A stretch of DNA of 64,000 bases from Arthrobacter sp. AZCC_0090 (lineage in GTDB: Bacteria > Actinomycetota > Actinomycetes > Actinomycetales > Micrococcaceae), in the NCBI RefSeq assembly GCF_014207375.1, contig NZ_JACHEE010000001.1, forward strand, positions 186,001 to 250,000, written 5' to 3'. A program made the translations under genes and the position numbers. The notes under the pieces were generated by a model. That model was not told the origin of the DNA. It made no database searches and was given only the letters and a program-made list of their open reading frames with translations. The first letter of the stretch is position 1. Each line of letters starts with the position of its first letter. This document shows positions 36,717 through 45,863 of the stretch, piece after piece.

Positions 36717-37526
36717 TTACTTCAGAGAAAACGAGTCTATCGTGACAGGTGCCACAGGAGAGCCGTCCGTGGCGCTGGTGCCTGGATTGACGCCCGCCTG
36801 AGCAATCTTCGTCACAACATCCATTCCGCTGGTGACCTTGCCTACGATCGTGTATCCGCCGGCGGAATCCGGAGGGATGACGGTGTCCTTGTACACGATG
36901 AAGAACTGGTGACCGTTGCCGTAGGCGTTGTTCCCGGTTCGCGCGACGGCGATGGTTCCAGCGGGGTATTTGTTGTCGGTGGGCGTGTTCTCCAGCGGTC
37001 CCCAGTGGAAGTTGGGGTCATCAGTGGTGTCGGCGCCCTTGGTACCGCATTGCAGCACCGCGAAATTGTCACCGGTGGTCAGGCGAGGACACTTGAGCCC
37101 GCTGTAGTAGCCCGCATCGGTGAGGGATTTGTACACGGCGGCCGCTTGGGGAGCCGTGGTGCCGTCGAGTTCGACTCCGACGGCCCCGCCGTTGAGGCTG
37201 AGTTGGCCGGTGAAAGTCTTGCCTGCCGCGGTGTCCGCTTTGGGAATGTCCGCGCTATTCGACGAGGGAGCCGCGGTGGCGGATGGCGACGCCGACGGTG
37301 AGCTGAGACCGGCCTGAGCCGCTGCGAATTCGGACTCGCTCGGGTTCGAGTTGAACACGGTGAGTTGAAGTACGGCGGCGGCAATCAGTGCGGCGGCACC
37401 CACACCGACGGCGATCACATTGTCCCGGCGGCGCCGCTTGCCCTGCGCACGCCGAAGCTCGCGCTTGGCTTGCATTTGCCTGATGCGCCGTTTGGCTTCA
37501 CGGTTGTCCCGCGGCCTTGTAGCCAA
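36717..37526 (-). CDS. Membrane-anchored cyclophilin-type peptidyl-prolyl isomerase
   Basis: 269 aa. It has a strongly basic cytosolic N-terminus (residues 1-35), one membrane helix (VIAVGVGAAALIAAAVLQLTVF), a Ser/Ala/Pro linker, and an extracytoplasmic cyclophilin domain with KCPRLTTGDNFAVLQCGT, YPAGTIAVARTG, GHQFFIVYKDT and YTIVGKVTSGMDVV. The Arg in CPRL aligns with the catalytic Arg of cyclophilin A. Two cysteines flank the site and may form a disulfide. The start is TTG at 37526 with AGGAGG 4 bases upstream, preferred over an ATG at 37550. Divergent from hisS. Confidence 0.9.
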   Translation of the reverse strand: MATRPRDNREAKRRIRQMQAKRELRRAQGKRRRRDNVIAVGVGAAALIAAAVLQLTVFNSNPSESEFAAAQAGLSSPSASPSATAAPSSNSADIPKADTAAGKTFTGQLSLNGGAVGVELDGTTAPQAAAVYKSLTDAGYYSGLKCPRLTTGDNFAVLQCGTKGADTTDDPNFHWGPLENTPTDNKYPAGTIAVARTGNNAYGNGHQFFIVYKDTVIPPDSAGGYTIVGKVTSGMDVVTKIAQAGVNPGTSATDGSPVAPVTIDSFSLK

Positions 37527-37607
37527 GAGTCCTCCTGGTTGTCTGGACAAGCTTCCATCACCGGCAACCCAAGCAAAGGGCCCGCATTAGATGTGCACGC
37601 GCCGAAA

Positions 37608-37638
37608 GCATAAACTGGCTGCCGCACATAGTTTATGC
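37608..37638. promoter_or_regulatory. 9-bp inverted repeat between divergent PPIase and hisS genes
   Basis: GCATAAACT at 37608-37616 and its exact complement at 37630-37638, spacer 13. Each arm contains TAAACT, a good actinobacterial -10, reading outward on opposite strands. It may be paired divergent promoters or an operator. Confidence 0.45.
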
Positions 37639-37734
37639 ATGACTGGCTGGACGCCCGCCTATCCTGAGCCGAATCGGCCCGTGGTTCTTTGGGGCGGGTC
37701 CGGCCCGCGCAATCATTGAGGAGAAAATTCCACC

Positions 37735-39093
37735 ATGGCTCGTACCGCCTCCCTGTCCGGATTCCCCGAGTGGCTTCCCCAGGAGCGGTTGGTGGAACTG
37801 CATGTGCTGGACACCTTGCGCAAGACCTTCGAGCTTCATGGTTTTTCTTCCATCGAAACCCGCGCCGTCGAGACGGTCGGCCAGCTCCTGCGCAAGGGCG
37901 AGATCGACAAAGAGGTCTACGGACTGAGCCGCCTGCAGGAAGATGAGGACGACTCCGCCGCGGAGGGCGGGAAGTCGGACAAGACAGATCCCCACGCCCT
38001 GGCCCTCCACTTCGACCTCACGGTGCCGTTCGCCCGTTACGTCGTGGAAAACGCCGGCTACCTCGCCTTCCCTTTCCGCCGCTACCAGATCCAGAAGGTG
38101 TGGCGCGGGGAACGTCCGCAGGAAGGCCGCGCCCGCGAGTTCACGCAGGCGGATATCGATGTCGTGGGCGACGGCGAGCTGCCGTTCCGCTATGACGTCG
38201 AGATCGCGCTCGTCATTGCAGAAGCCCTGAGTGCCCTTCCCATCCCGGACTTCCGCCTGCGCATCAACAACCGCAAGTTGGCCGAGGGCTTCTACCGTGG
38301 CATCGGCCTCACGGACACTGCGGGCGTGCTTCGAAGCATCGACAAGCTTGAGAAGATCGGCGAAGCGAAGGTTGCCGAATTGCTCAGGAGCGAGCTTGGC
38401 GCCACGGATGAGCAGGCGGCACTTGCCTTGAAGCTTGCAAGCATCCGCACTGAGGACACTTCGTTTGTGGCGCAGGTCCGTGCCCTCGGTGTGACGGACG
38501 AACTGCTCGAGGAAGGCCTCAGCGAACTCGAACAAGTCATTGAGGCTGCCGTGCAGCGTGCCCCCGGCAAGGTTGTTGCCGACCTCAGCATCGCCCGGGG
38601 CTTGGATTACTACACCGGTACCGTCGTCGAAACCATCCTGGTGGGACACGAGCAGCTCGGTTCGATTTGCTCCGGTGGCCGCTACGACGCCCTCGCCAGC
38701 AAGGGCAACCGCAAGTTCCCCGGCGTCGGGCTGTCGATCGGTGTGACCCGCCTCGTATCCCGGATCCTGAGCCAGGAACTCGCGACGGCGTCCCGCTCGG
38801 TTCCCACGGCCGTGCTTGTCGCGCTGAACAATGACGAAAGCTGGTCCGCCGCCCAGGAGGTCGCGGCCCAGCTGCGCGGACGGGGGATTGCAACCGAAGT
38901 TGCGGCCAAGGCCGAAAAATTCGGCAAGCAGATCAAGTTCGCCGATCGCCGTGGCATCCCCTTTGTCTGGTTCACGGACGACGACGGCAAGCACCAGGTG
39001 AAGGACATCCGCACCGGCGAACAGGTGGATGCGGATCCTGCCAGCTGGGAGCCGTCCGCCGAGGACCTGCACGTCCGCATCACCACGCGCTAG
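37735..39093 (+). CDS. hisS: Histidyl-tRNA synthetase
   Basis: A 452-aa class II synthetase. Motifs: ALHFDLTVPFARYV, motif 2 at QIQKVWRGERPQEGRAREFTQ, the histidine-binding RGLDYYTGTVVE and LGSICSGGRYDALA, and motif 3 near GVGLSIGVTRL. The C-terminal anticodon-binding domain begins TAVLVALNND. An acidic insert (QEDEDDSAAEGGKSD, about residues 62-80) sits before motif 1 elements. The ATG at 37735 has GAGGAG 11 bases upstream. Confidence 0.97.
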   Translation: MARTASLSGFPEWLPQERLVELHVLDTLRKTFELHGFSSIETRAVETVGQLLRKGEIDKEVYGLSRLQEDEDDSAAEGGKSDKTDPHALALHFDLTVPFARYVVENAGYLAFPFRRYQIQKVWRGERPQEGRAREFTQADIDVVGDGELPFRYDVEIALVIAEALSALPIPDFRLRINNRKLAEGFYRGIGLTDTAGVLRSIDKLEKIGEAKVAELLRSELGATDEQAALALKLASIRTEDTSFVAQVRALGVTDELLEEGLSELEQVIEAAVQRAPGKVVADLSIARGLDYYTGTVVETILVGHEQLGSICSGGRYDALASKGNRKFPGVGLSIGVTRLVSRILSQELATASRSVPTAVLVALNNDESWSAAQEVAAQLRGRGIATEVAAKAEKFGKQIKFADRRGIPFVWFTDDDGKHQVKDIRTGEQVDADPASWEPSAEDLHVRITTR

Positions 39094-39116
39094 GCGCGAG
39101 CCGATACCCGGGAGCC

Positions 39117-39146
39117 GATGCCCGCAGGCGCCAGCCTGCCGGCATC
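39117..39146 (+). terminator. Hairpin after hisS
   Basis: 13-base arms 39117-39129 and 39134-39146 with one mismatch and a 4-base loop, 23 bases past the hisS stop. There is no T-run, so it is a weak terminator candidate. Confidence 0.45.
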
Positions 39147-39252
39147 AACCGGTCGGCGCCGCGCCTGGTGGGGCGACGCTTCATCCATACGGGTAAACTC
39201 GAACGGGATCGTTTTGTCATGATCCGCTGAAAATCATGTTGAAAGGAATGCT

Positions 39253-41049
39253 GTGCTGCGCACACATGACCTCGGATCCTTGCGTTCCGAGCACATTGGA
39301 CAGACCGTCACCCTGGCAGGCTGGGTAGGCCGCCGCCGCGATCACGGTGGCGTGGCCTTCGTCGATCTGCGTGACGCGTCCGGTGTCGCCCAGGTGGTTG
39401 TCCGCGAGGAAGAGGTCTTCCACGGCCTGCGCAACGAATACGTGCTGCAGATCGTGGGCACCGTCAGCAAGCGTCCCGAAGGCAACGAGAATCCCGCTCT
39501 TGCCACCGGTGAGATCGAGGTCATCGCTGAGAAAGTGGTGATCCTCAACACCTCGGACCCGTTGCCGTTCCAGATCGATGAGCACGTGGAGGTCGGTGAG
39601 GAAGCACGCCTCAAGCACCGCTACCTTGACCTGCGCCGGCCGGGCCCCGCCCATAACCTGCGCCTGCGTTCCGAGGCGAATCGTGTTGCCCGCGAATTGC
39701 TCCACCAGCAGGGCTACGTGGAAATCGAAACCCCCACGCTGACGCGTTCGACGCCGGAAGGCGCCCGCGACTTCGTGGTTCCGGCGCGTTTGGCGCCGGG
39801 TTCCTGGTACGCGCTTCCGCAGTCGCCGCAGCTTTTCAAGCAGCTGCTCCAGGTGGGCGGTTTCGAAAAGTACTACCAGATCGCCCGCTGCTACCGCGAC
39901 GAAGACTTCCGTGCGGACCGCCAGCCGGAATTCACGCAGCTGGACATCGAAGCCAGCTTCGTTGATCAGGACGACATCATTGAGCTCGGCGAAAGCATCG
40001 TCAAGGCACTGTGGCAGCTGATCGACGTCGAGATCCCGACGCCGATCCGCCGCATGACCTACCACGAGGCCATGGCCAAGTATGGCTCCGATAAGCCGGA
40101 CCTGCGCTTCGGCCTGGAACTGACCGAATTGACGGAGTTCTTCAAGGACACGAACTTCGGCGTCTTCAAGGCACCCTACGTTGGCGCGGTTGTCATGCCC
40201 GGTGGAGCCTCGCAGGCCCGCCGTGCGCTGGACGCCTGGCAGGAGTGGGCGAAGCAACGTGGCGCCAAGGGTCTCGCTTATGTGCTCTTCAAGGAAGACG
40301 GCGAGCTCACGGGCCCCGTTGCCAAGAACCTCACTGACACCGAACGTGCCGGACTGGCCGACGCTGTGGGAGCCAAGCCGGGCGACTGCATCTTTTTCGC
40401 GGCCGGCGAGAAGTCCCCGTCCCGCGCGCTGCTGGGCGCTGCCCGCGTCGAGATCGGCCACCGTACCGGCCTGATCGATCCCAAGGATTGGGCCTTCGTC
40501 TGGATCGTGGACGCCCCGATGTTCGAGCCGGCAGCTGCGGCCGTCGCTTCCGGCGACGTCGCGGTGGGTGGCGGCCAGTGGACGGCCCTGCACCACGCGT
40601 TCACTTCTCCGAAGCCAGAGTTCCTGGACTCGTTTGACAAGGACCCTGAATCGGCGCTGTCCTACGCCTACGACATCGTGTGCAACGGCAACGAGATCGG
40701 CGGCGGATCTATCCGTATCCACGAGAGTGATGTCCAGGAGCGCGTTTTCGAGCTCATGGGTTTGGACAAGGAAGACGCGCAGACCAAGTTCGGCTTCCTG
40801 CTGGAGGGCTTCAAGTTCGGCGCCCCTCCCCACGGTGGCATGGCCTTCGGTTGGGACCGCGTTGTGGCCTTGTTGGCCGGCGTCGACTCCATTCGCGACG
40901 TCATCGCCTTCCCGAAGTCCGGCGGCGGCTACGACCCCCTGACCGCTGCTCCGGCGCCCATCACGGCGCAGCAGCGCAAGGAAGCCGGAGTCGATTTCAA
41001 GCCTGAGGCCAAGCCCCCGGCAGCCAAGTCCCAGGGCAAGTCCGAGTAA
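39253..41049 (+). CDS. aspS: Aspartyl-tRNA synthetase
   Basis: A 598-aa class IIb synthetase. The N-terminal OB fold ([21 protein letters not shown]) contacts the anticodon. The catalytic core has motif 1 near [14 protein letters not shown], motif 2 [20 protein letters not shown], the bacterial GAD insertion (about 290-420) and motif 3 [14 protein letters not shown]. The start is GTG at 39253 with GAAAGGA 5 bases upstream. A Lys/Pro/Ala tail is appended. The 159-base gap after hisS suggests its own promoter (TAAACT at 39194-39199 is a possible -10). Confidence 0.97.
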   Translation: MLRTHDLGSLRSEHIGQTVTLAGWVGRRRDHGGVAFVDLRDASGVAQVVVREEEVFHGLRNEYVLQIVGTVSKRPEGNENPALATGEIEVIAEKVVILNTSDPLPFQIDEHVEVGEEARLKHRYLDLRRPGPAHNLRLRSEANRVARELLHQQGYVEIETPTLTRSTPEGARDFVVPARLAPGSWYALPQSPQLFKQLLQVGGFEKYYQIARCYRDEDFRADRQPEFTQLDIEASFVDQDDIIELGESIVKALWQLIDVEIPTPIRRMTYHEAMAKYGSDKPDLRFGLELTELTEFFKDTNFGVFKAPYVGAVVMPGGASQARRALDAWQEWAKQRGAKGLAYVLFKEDGELTGPVAKNLTDTERAGLADAVGAKPGDCIFFAAGEKSPSRALLGAARVEIGHRTGLIDPKDWAFVWIVDAPMFEPAAAAVASGDVAVGGGQWTALHHAFTSPKPEFLDSFDKDPESALSYAYDIVCNGNEIGGGSIRIHESDVQERVFELMGLDKEDAQTKFGFLLEGFKFGAPPHGGMAFGWDRVVALLAGVDSIRDVIAFPKSGGGYDPLTAAPAPITAQQRKEAGVDFKPEAKPPAAKSQGKSE

Positions 41050-41065
41050 CGAACTGTAGCAGTAA

Positions 41066-41099
41066 GCCGAAGGCCTCCGCCGCTGCGGGGGCCTTCGGC
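41066..41099 (+). terminator. Terminator-like hairpin after aspS
   Basis: 15-base arms 41066-41080 and 41085-41099 with one wobble pair and a CGCT loop, 16 bases beyond the aspS stop. It is GC-rich and lacks a T-run. Confidence 0.65.
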
Positions 41100-41133
41100 G
41101 TATCATGACGGCGATTGGCCTTGAGGAGGACAC

Positions 41134-41910
41134 ATGGCCCAAGAAATGAGCCTTGGATTGATTGAAGAGCTGATGGACCGGGCCTGGCCGGCCCAGGATC
41201 GTGAGGATTCCGGAGGTTGGGTCATGCGCGCCTCTGGAGGCGTCACACAGCGGGCAAACTCGGTCTGGCCCAGGGAGCAGGCCAGCGACCACGAATCGGC
41301 AGTCCGGGCCGCGACCCAGTGGTATCGCTCAAGGCGCCTCCCGCTGATCTTCCAGATTTTCGACGATGAACGCAGCACCGGCCCGAACGCGGTGCTTGAT
41401 GCGCAACGATTCACCCGGCAATCTGAAACGCTGATCATGATCCGCCCGGGCAGCCCTATGGCGTCGCTCGAACCCCTCGCTGGGGGAGTCGAGATCTCCG
41501 AAAAGCCTTCCGAAGAGTGGCTCCGGTTGTGGTGGTCCGTCGACGGGCGCAGCGGAGACGCCGAGTTGGAGATTGCGCGGAACATCTTGACGTCTTGTCC
41601 GTCGATCTATGCCCTCGTGAGGGACGACGACGGCGACCCGGCCGCCGTCGGGCGCCTCGCCTTGGTGGACGGCAGGGGAGGTATCTACTGCATGGCCACC
41701 ACGGCCGCACACCGCCGCCGTGGTTACGGGCGGCAAGTGCTCGACGCGCTTCTTACGGCGGGCAACCGCCAGGGTGTCGTGGAGTTCTGGCTGCTGGTGA
41801 TGGCCTCGAATACCGGCGCCCAGGCCCTTTACGAGGGCGCCGGATTCGCGGAGCACGGCCGGTACCTCTACCGGCAGGCACGGCCCCAGCGGGCGTTGTC
41901 GGGCTGCTAA
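41134..41910 (+). CDS. GNAT-family N-acetyltransferase
   Basis: 258 aa. The C-terminal half is a GNAT domain: strand GRLALVDGRGGIYCMAT, the acetyl-CoA loop RRRGYGRQVLDAL, then WLLVMASNTGAQALYEGAGF and a final strand. The N-terminal 120 residues begin with a helix and GGWVMRASGGVTQRANSVWP, a pattern of two-part GNATs whose first half is a degenerate GNAT. Substrate unknown. The ATG at 41134 is preceded by GAGGAGG at 4 bases. Confidence 0.88.
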   Translation: MAQEMSLGLIEELMDRAWPAQDREDSGGWVMRASGGVTQRANSVWPREQASDHESAVRAATQWYRSRRLPLIFQIFDDERSTGPNAVLDAQRFTRQSETLIMIRPGSPMASLEPLAGGVEISEKPSEEWLRLWWSVDGRSGDAELEIARNILTSCPSIYALVRDDDGDPAAVGRLALVDGRGGIYCMATTAAHRRRGYGRQVLDALLTAGNRQGVVEFWLLVMASNTGAQALYEGAGFAEHGRYLYRQARPQRALSGC

Positions 41911-41967
41911 CAGGACGGCTCCAGAACCCCACCGATCTTTCGCTGGCGGTGTTGGCGCTGCGAGACG

Positions 41968-42645
41968 CTACAGCGGATCCGTGACCTCGATCCGCACGGC
42001 GCACGCATCCGCCGCAGCCCTGCGAAGCACGGTTGCGTTGGGGTCGGCGACTGCCAGAGACTGCAACCGCTTCCGCGACGCGTACTCCTTCAACGCAGTT
42101 TCCTCCAGGACCGCGGCGGACAGTGCGGCGTCCCCGCCCACGACGAGGTATTCAATTCCTTGCCCGGCGAAGACGTGGGCGGCATGTCCGGCCACAGCTT
42201 CCGTCAGCGCGTTCGCTTGATTCTCGCGACGCCGGGCAAACCGCTGCTGCGAGGATCCTCCTGCCGCGGACCGCGACTGGACGTAGCGGGAACCCGATTT
42301 GGACGCAGTCACTTTGCCGCCGCTCACGACCCCCACTGCGTACCCGCCCCGCCGGACCAGAATGATTCCGAGCCGCCTTTCCTGCGAAGCAAGGGATGCC
42401 AAACGCTCAACCGCGTTTGTGCCCTTGCCGGGCCTTCCATCAACGGTCCACGGAGCTTTCAGGAGCGCCACGGCGCCGTCCGCCGCCCGCAGAAGCGTGC
42501 CGCCGTCGTCGGGCTCCTCCTGAAGCACGCCATGACTCGCGGCGAAACGCTCCACCCAACCAGGCAAGCGGGGGCCAGGGATGAAGGCGGTGCGCCCTGC
42601 CGGTGGCGGCTGCTTTTCGTTGGGGCCGGACGGCCGGGTCTCCAC
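41968..42645 (-). CDS. acVLRF1-family peptidyl-tRNA hydrolase (Vms1/eRF1-like release factor)
   Basis: A 225-aa actinobacterial Vms1-like release factor that cleaves peptidyl-tRNA on stalled ribosomes, part of ribosome-associated quality control. The identifying segment is SRYVQSRSAAGGSSQQRFARRRENQA-like: a GxxQ-type loop followed by a basic helix, here at about residues 120-145, where the Gln replaces the GGQ of eRF1. GIEYLVVGGDAAL and the C-terminal strand fit the fold. The start is GTG at 42645 with AAGGAG 8 bases upstream. It is divergent from rarA across 41 bases, so control regions overlap. Confidence 0.85.
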   Translation of the reverse strand: METRPSGPNEKQPPPAGRTAFIPGPRLPGWVERFAASHGVLQEEPDDGGTLLRAADGAVALLKAPWTVDGRPGKGTNAVERLASLASQERRLGIILVRRGGYAVGVVSGGKVTASKSGSRYVQSRSAAGGSSQQRFARRRENQANALTEAVAGHAAHVFAGQGIEYLVVGGDAALSAAVLEETALKEYASRKRLQSLAVADPNATVLRRAAADACAVRIEVTDPL

Positions 42646-42686
42646 GTCGATGTCTCCTTCGATGGAATCATGAGTAGCCTATCCAT

Positions 42687-44141
42687 GTGGAAGATCTCTT
42701 TGGTGCCGGCGCGGACAGCGACGACGACGCCGGCAGCCAGGCGTCCGATTCGGACCGTTCCGATACAGGGCGTCCGGCGTCGCCGCGGAGTCCTCTGGCC
42801 GTCCGCATGCGGCCCCGGACACTGGACGACGTAGTGGGCCAGCAGCACTTGCTGGGCCAGGGGTCACCGTTGCGGCAGCTCGCTGCCGGGGCCAACGCCG
42901 CCGGTCCTGCCGGTCCCAGCTCTGTCATCTTGTGGGGACCGCCGGGCACGGGCAAGACGACGCTCGCGCACGTCATCGCCCGCGGACCCGGCAGGAAGTT
43001 CGTCGAACTGTCCGCCATCACAGCGGGCGTCAAGGACGTCCGGCTTGTCATGGAAAATGCCCTGACTGCCCGCGATCTCTACCGGACAACAACAGTGCTG
43101 TTCCTTGATGAGATCCACCGCTTCAACAAAGCCCAACAGGACGCGCTACTTCCCGGTGTCGAAAACCGCTGGGTGGTCCTGGTCGCCGCTACCACGGAGA
43201 ACCCGTCGTTCTCGGTGGTCTCGCCTCTGCTGTCCCGGTCACTCTTGCTCACCCTGAAACCTCTTACCGACGCCGATATCGAAGGCCTCCTGCAGCGGGC
43301 CGTTGCCGATGCCCGCGGTCTGGCAGGGGGGGTGGAGCTCACCCCGGATGCCCTCCAGCACTTGGTCCGCTTGTCCGGGGGAGATGCACGCCGCGCGCTC
43401 ACGGCGCTTGAGGCCGCTGCCGGCGTCGCATACGGAGACCGGAACCACGACGGCGACGCCTCCGAAGAGCCCGGGCTCGCGGGTGACGGCGCCCCCGAGG
43501 CTCCGGTCGTCGTCGAACTCCGCCACACGGAGCGAGCCTTGGACGTCGCCGCTGTCCGATACGACCGAGCGGGCGACCAGCATTACGACGTCGCCAGTGC
43601 ATTCATTAAATCGATCCGAGGCTCCGATGTCGACGCGGCCCTCCACTACCTGGCCCGCATGCTCGAAGCAGGCGAGGACCCTCGTTTCGTGGCCCGCCGG
43701 ATCGTCATTTCCGCTGCCGAGGACATCGGCATGGCGGATCCCACGGCCCTGCAGACCGCCGTTGCCGCCGCCCAGGCAGTGCAGCTGATCGGCATGCCCG
43801 AGGGGCGGATCATCCTCGCGGAGGCCGTGGTGCATCTGGCGACTGCGCCAAAGTCCAATGCCGCGTACATGGGCATCAACAAGGCCATCGCCGATGTGCG
43901 CGCGGGGATGGGGACCGGGATTCCGGCGCATTTGAGGGACGCCCACTATCAAGGCGCGAAGGGACTTGGCCACGGCCAAGGTTACAAGTACGCCCACGAT
44001 GCCCCGCACGGCGTGGCCACCCAGCAGTACGCTCCGGATGATTTGGTCGGCAGGGACTACTACGAGCCCACGGGGAACGGTTCCGAACGGGATATTGCTC
44101 CCAGGCTCGAGCGGCTGCGCAGGATCATCCGGGGCAAGTAG
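42687..44141 (+). CDS. rarA: Replication-associated recombination protein RarA (MgsA)
   Basis: A 484-aa AAA+ ATPase acting at stalled replication forks. Walker A is [13 protein letters not shown] (about residue 85), Walker [17 protein letters not shown], and sensor 1 is in [13 protein letters not shown]. The C-terminal tetramerisation domain includes [23 protein letters not shown] and [14 protein letters not shown] short insert around residues 250-285 (acidic) is variable. The start is GTG at 42687 without a ribosome binding site; TAGCCT ends 6 bases upstream, so a leaderless transcript is possible. Confidence 0.96.
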   Translation: MEDLFGAGADSDDDAGSQASDSDRSDTGRPASPRSPLAVRMRPRTLDDVVGQQHLLGQGSPLRQLAAGANAAGPAGPSSVILWGPPGTGKTTLAHVIARGPGRKFVELSAITAGVKDVRLVMENALTARDLYRTTTVLFLDEIHRFNKAQQDALLPGVENRWVVLVAATTENPSFSVVSPLLSRSLLLTLKPLTDADIEGLLQRAVADARGLAGGVELTPDALQHLVRLSGGDARRALTALEAAAGVAYGDRNHDGDASEEPGLAGDGAPEAPVVVELRHTERALDVAAVRYDRAGDQHYDVASAFIKSIRGSDVDAALHYLARMLEAGEDPRFVARRIVISAAEDIGMADPTALQTAVAAAQAVQLIGMPEGRIILAEAVVHLATAPKSNAAYMGINKAIADVRAGMGTGIPAHLRDAHYQGAKGLGHGQGYKYAHDAPHGVATQQYAPDDLVGRDYYEPTGNGSERDIAPRLERLRRIIRGK

Positions 44142-44311
44142 GACTCATGGTAGGATGGACGCTTGTCTGGCAAGGCACGGACGCACAATCCATCAGAACT
44201 CACGTTTTGGTGCTGTGCCCTGCGCCCCGTAGCAAAAGGCAGCGGTTGGCCGATGCTCTCCCTCATGGAGGCCAGTAACACTGACACACCGCAGATATTG
44301 GAAGGACACAA

Positions 44312-44932
44312 GTGGCTAACAACACTCGTGCTCGCCGTACCGCACGCCTTTCGCGTGCACTCGGCATCGCTCTGACCCCCAAGGCCGCCAAGTACATGGA
44401 GCGCCGCCCGTACGGCCCCGGTGAGCATGGCCGTGCCCGCAAGAAGCAGGACTCCGACTACGCCGTACGTCTGCGCGAAAAGCAGCGTCTGCGCGCCCAG
44501 TACGGTATCCGCGAAGCCCAGATGACCCGCGCCTTCGAAGAAGCACGCCGCACCAAGGGCCTGACCGGTGAAAACCTGATCGAACTGCTCGAAATGCGTC
44601 TCGACGCCCTCGTGCTGCGTGCTGGCTTTGCCCGCACCATCGCCCAGGCCCGCCAGCTGGTTGTGCACCGCCACATCCTCGTTGATGGTATCCGCGTGGA
44701 CCGCCCGTCGTTCCGCGTTGCTGAAGGCCAGCTCATCCACGTTCACAGCCGCAGCGAAGTCATGGCTCCGTTCCAGGTTGCAGCAGCAGGCGCACACGTC
44801 CTGAACGTCGTCCCGGCCTACTTGGACGTCAAGATTGACGCCCTGCAGGCACGCCTGGTTCGCCGCCCGAAGCGCTCCGAGGTCCCCGTGACCTGCGAAG
44901 AGCAGCTCGTCGTCGAATTCTACGCTCGCTAA
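44312..44932 (+). CDS. rpsD: 30S ribosomal protein S4
   Basis: 206 aa. A primary 16S rRNA-binding protein: the N-terminal part has RRTARLSRALGIALTPKAAKYMERRPY, and the S4 RNA-binding domain includes MRLDALVLRAGFARTIAQARQLVVHRHILVDG. The zinc-binding cysteines of some S4 proteins are absent. The start is GTG at 44312 with GGAAGG 6 bases upstream. It stands alone, not in the alpha operon, as usual for this group, and ends in a clear hairpin. Confidence 0.98.
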   Translation: MANNTRARRTARLSRALGIALTPKAAKYMERRPYGPGEHGRARKKQDSDYAVRLREKQRLRAQYGIREAQMTRAFEEARRTKGLTGENLIELLEMRLDALVLRAGFARTIAQARQLVVHRHILVDGIRVDRPSFRVAEGQLIHVHSRSEVMAPFQVAAAGAHVLNVVPAYLDVKIDALQARLVRRPKRSEVPVTCEEQLVVEFYAR

Positions 44933-44943
44933 ATTCCAGCGCG

Positions 44944-44987
44944 CATACAAAGAAGCCCGTGGCACGCGCCGCGGGCTTCTTTGTATG
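44944..44987. terminator. Strong rpsD terminator
   Basis: Perfect 16-bp arms (44944-44959 and 44972-44987) with a 12-base loop. The right arm contains TTCTTTGT, and it lies 11 bases past the rpsD stop. Confidence 0.75.
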
Positions 44988-45082
44988 TAAGGTACTTGGG
45001 GAAGCCACGCCGGGGGCCGTCAGTGCAGAACCGCACGGCGCGCCCACCGCGACGCAACAAAAATGCTAGGAGATGAGTGTCC

Positions 45083-45457
45083 ATGACTGGTGGCGATATT
45101 GCAGGCCTGATCGCGGCCGGAGTCTTTGCGCTCCTTGTGCTGCTGTTGGCCGTGCCCATCCTCAAACTCGGACGCGTCTTTGACGAAGTCCGCACCTCCA
45201 TCCGCTCCTTGAGCGACGGAGCGACGCCCCTGATGGACGAAGTCACCGCGACGGTCTCCACCACCAACCAGCAGCTGAGAAAGGTGGACGGCATCACCTC
45301 CAACGTTTCCGATGCCTCCGCCAACATCTCGGCGTTGTCCTCACTGGTGGCCGCAACTGTCGGTTCACCGCTCATCAAGGTTGCCGCGTTCAGCTACGGA
45401 GTGCGTTCGGCCTTTGCCAATCGCCGTAAATCGAGCAGTGGCCGCCGCAGCCGCTGA
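45083..45457 (+). CDS. DUF948 domain membrane protein
   Basis: A 124-aa protein with an N-terminal helix (IAGLIAAGVFALLVLLLAVPIL), then a methyl-accepting-like helical region (ATPLMDEVTATVSTTNQQLRKVDGI), and a basic tail (RRKSSSGRRSR). DUF948 proteins are general-stress-like membrane proteins of unknown function. The ATG at 45083 is used; a GTG at 45077 is nearer the TAGGAG. It is followed by the next small gene at 41 bases and belongs to the conserved stretch before alaS. Confidence 0.85.
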   Translation: MTGGDIAGLIAAGVFALLVLLLAVPILKLGRVFDEVRTSIRSLSDGATPLMDEVTATVSTTNQQLRKVDGITSNVSDASANISALSSLVAATVGSPLIKVAAFSYGVRSAFANRRKSSSGRRSR

Positions 45458-45498
45458 ACCCGTTCGTAAGTCGCGACCCTTCGTATGTCAGGAATACA

Positions 45499-45729
45499 GT
45501 GAAAAGAATCGTCTGGATGGGGATCGGCGTGGCAATCGGAGTCATTGCCTTCCGCAAAATCACCGAAGCGAAGGCCAATATCGGTCCCGACGGCCTGAAT
45601 CGCGCCGTAGCACGGCTGGCTGATGGAGTGTATGACTTCGCTGACGCAGTGCGCGCCGGGATGAATGAACGCGAAGTCGACCTCCGGGCCGCGCTCGGCA
45701 TCAACGAGGCGGATGCCGGCAGGCGGTAG
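45499..45729 (+). CDS. Small DUF6167-like protein
   Basis: 76 aa. A short N-terminal hydrophobic segment (RIVWMGIGVAIGVIAFRKI) is followed by a helix with GLNRAVARLADGVYDFADAVRAGMNEREVDLRAALG. This pattern recurs next to DUF948 and alaS in Actinobacteria, and I believe the family is DUF6167, of unknown function. The start is GTG at 45499 with AGGA 5 bases upstream. Confidence 0.75.
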   Translation: MKRIVWMGIGVAIGVIAFRKITEAKANIGPDGLNRAVARLADGVYDFADAVRAGMNEREVDLRAALGINEADAGRR

Positions 45730-45863
45730 CCGCCGCGATACAACCGCCGCGGTTCGCCCAAGCGGCCGTCAACAAGGCAGAATTAGAAGCTGCGGCAGTG
45801 GCAACTGCCAACGCCGCGCACAAACTCATGTGCAGTGAATTGAGAAGGGTAAGTAATCAGCTA

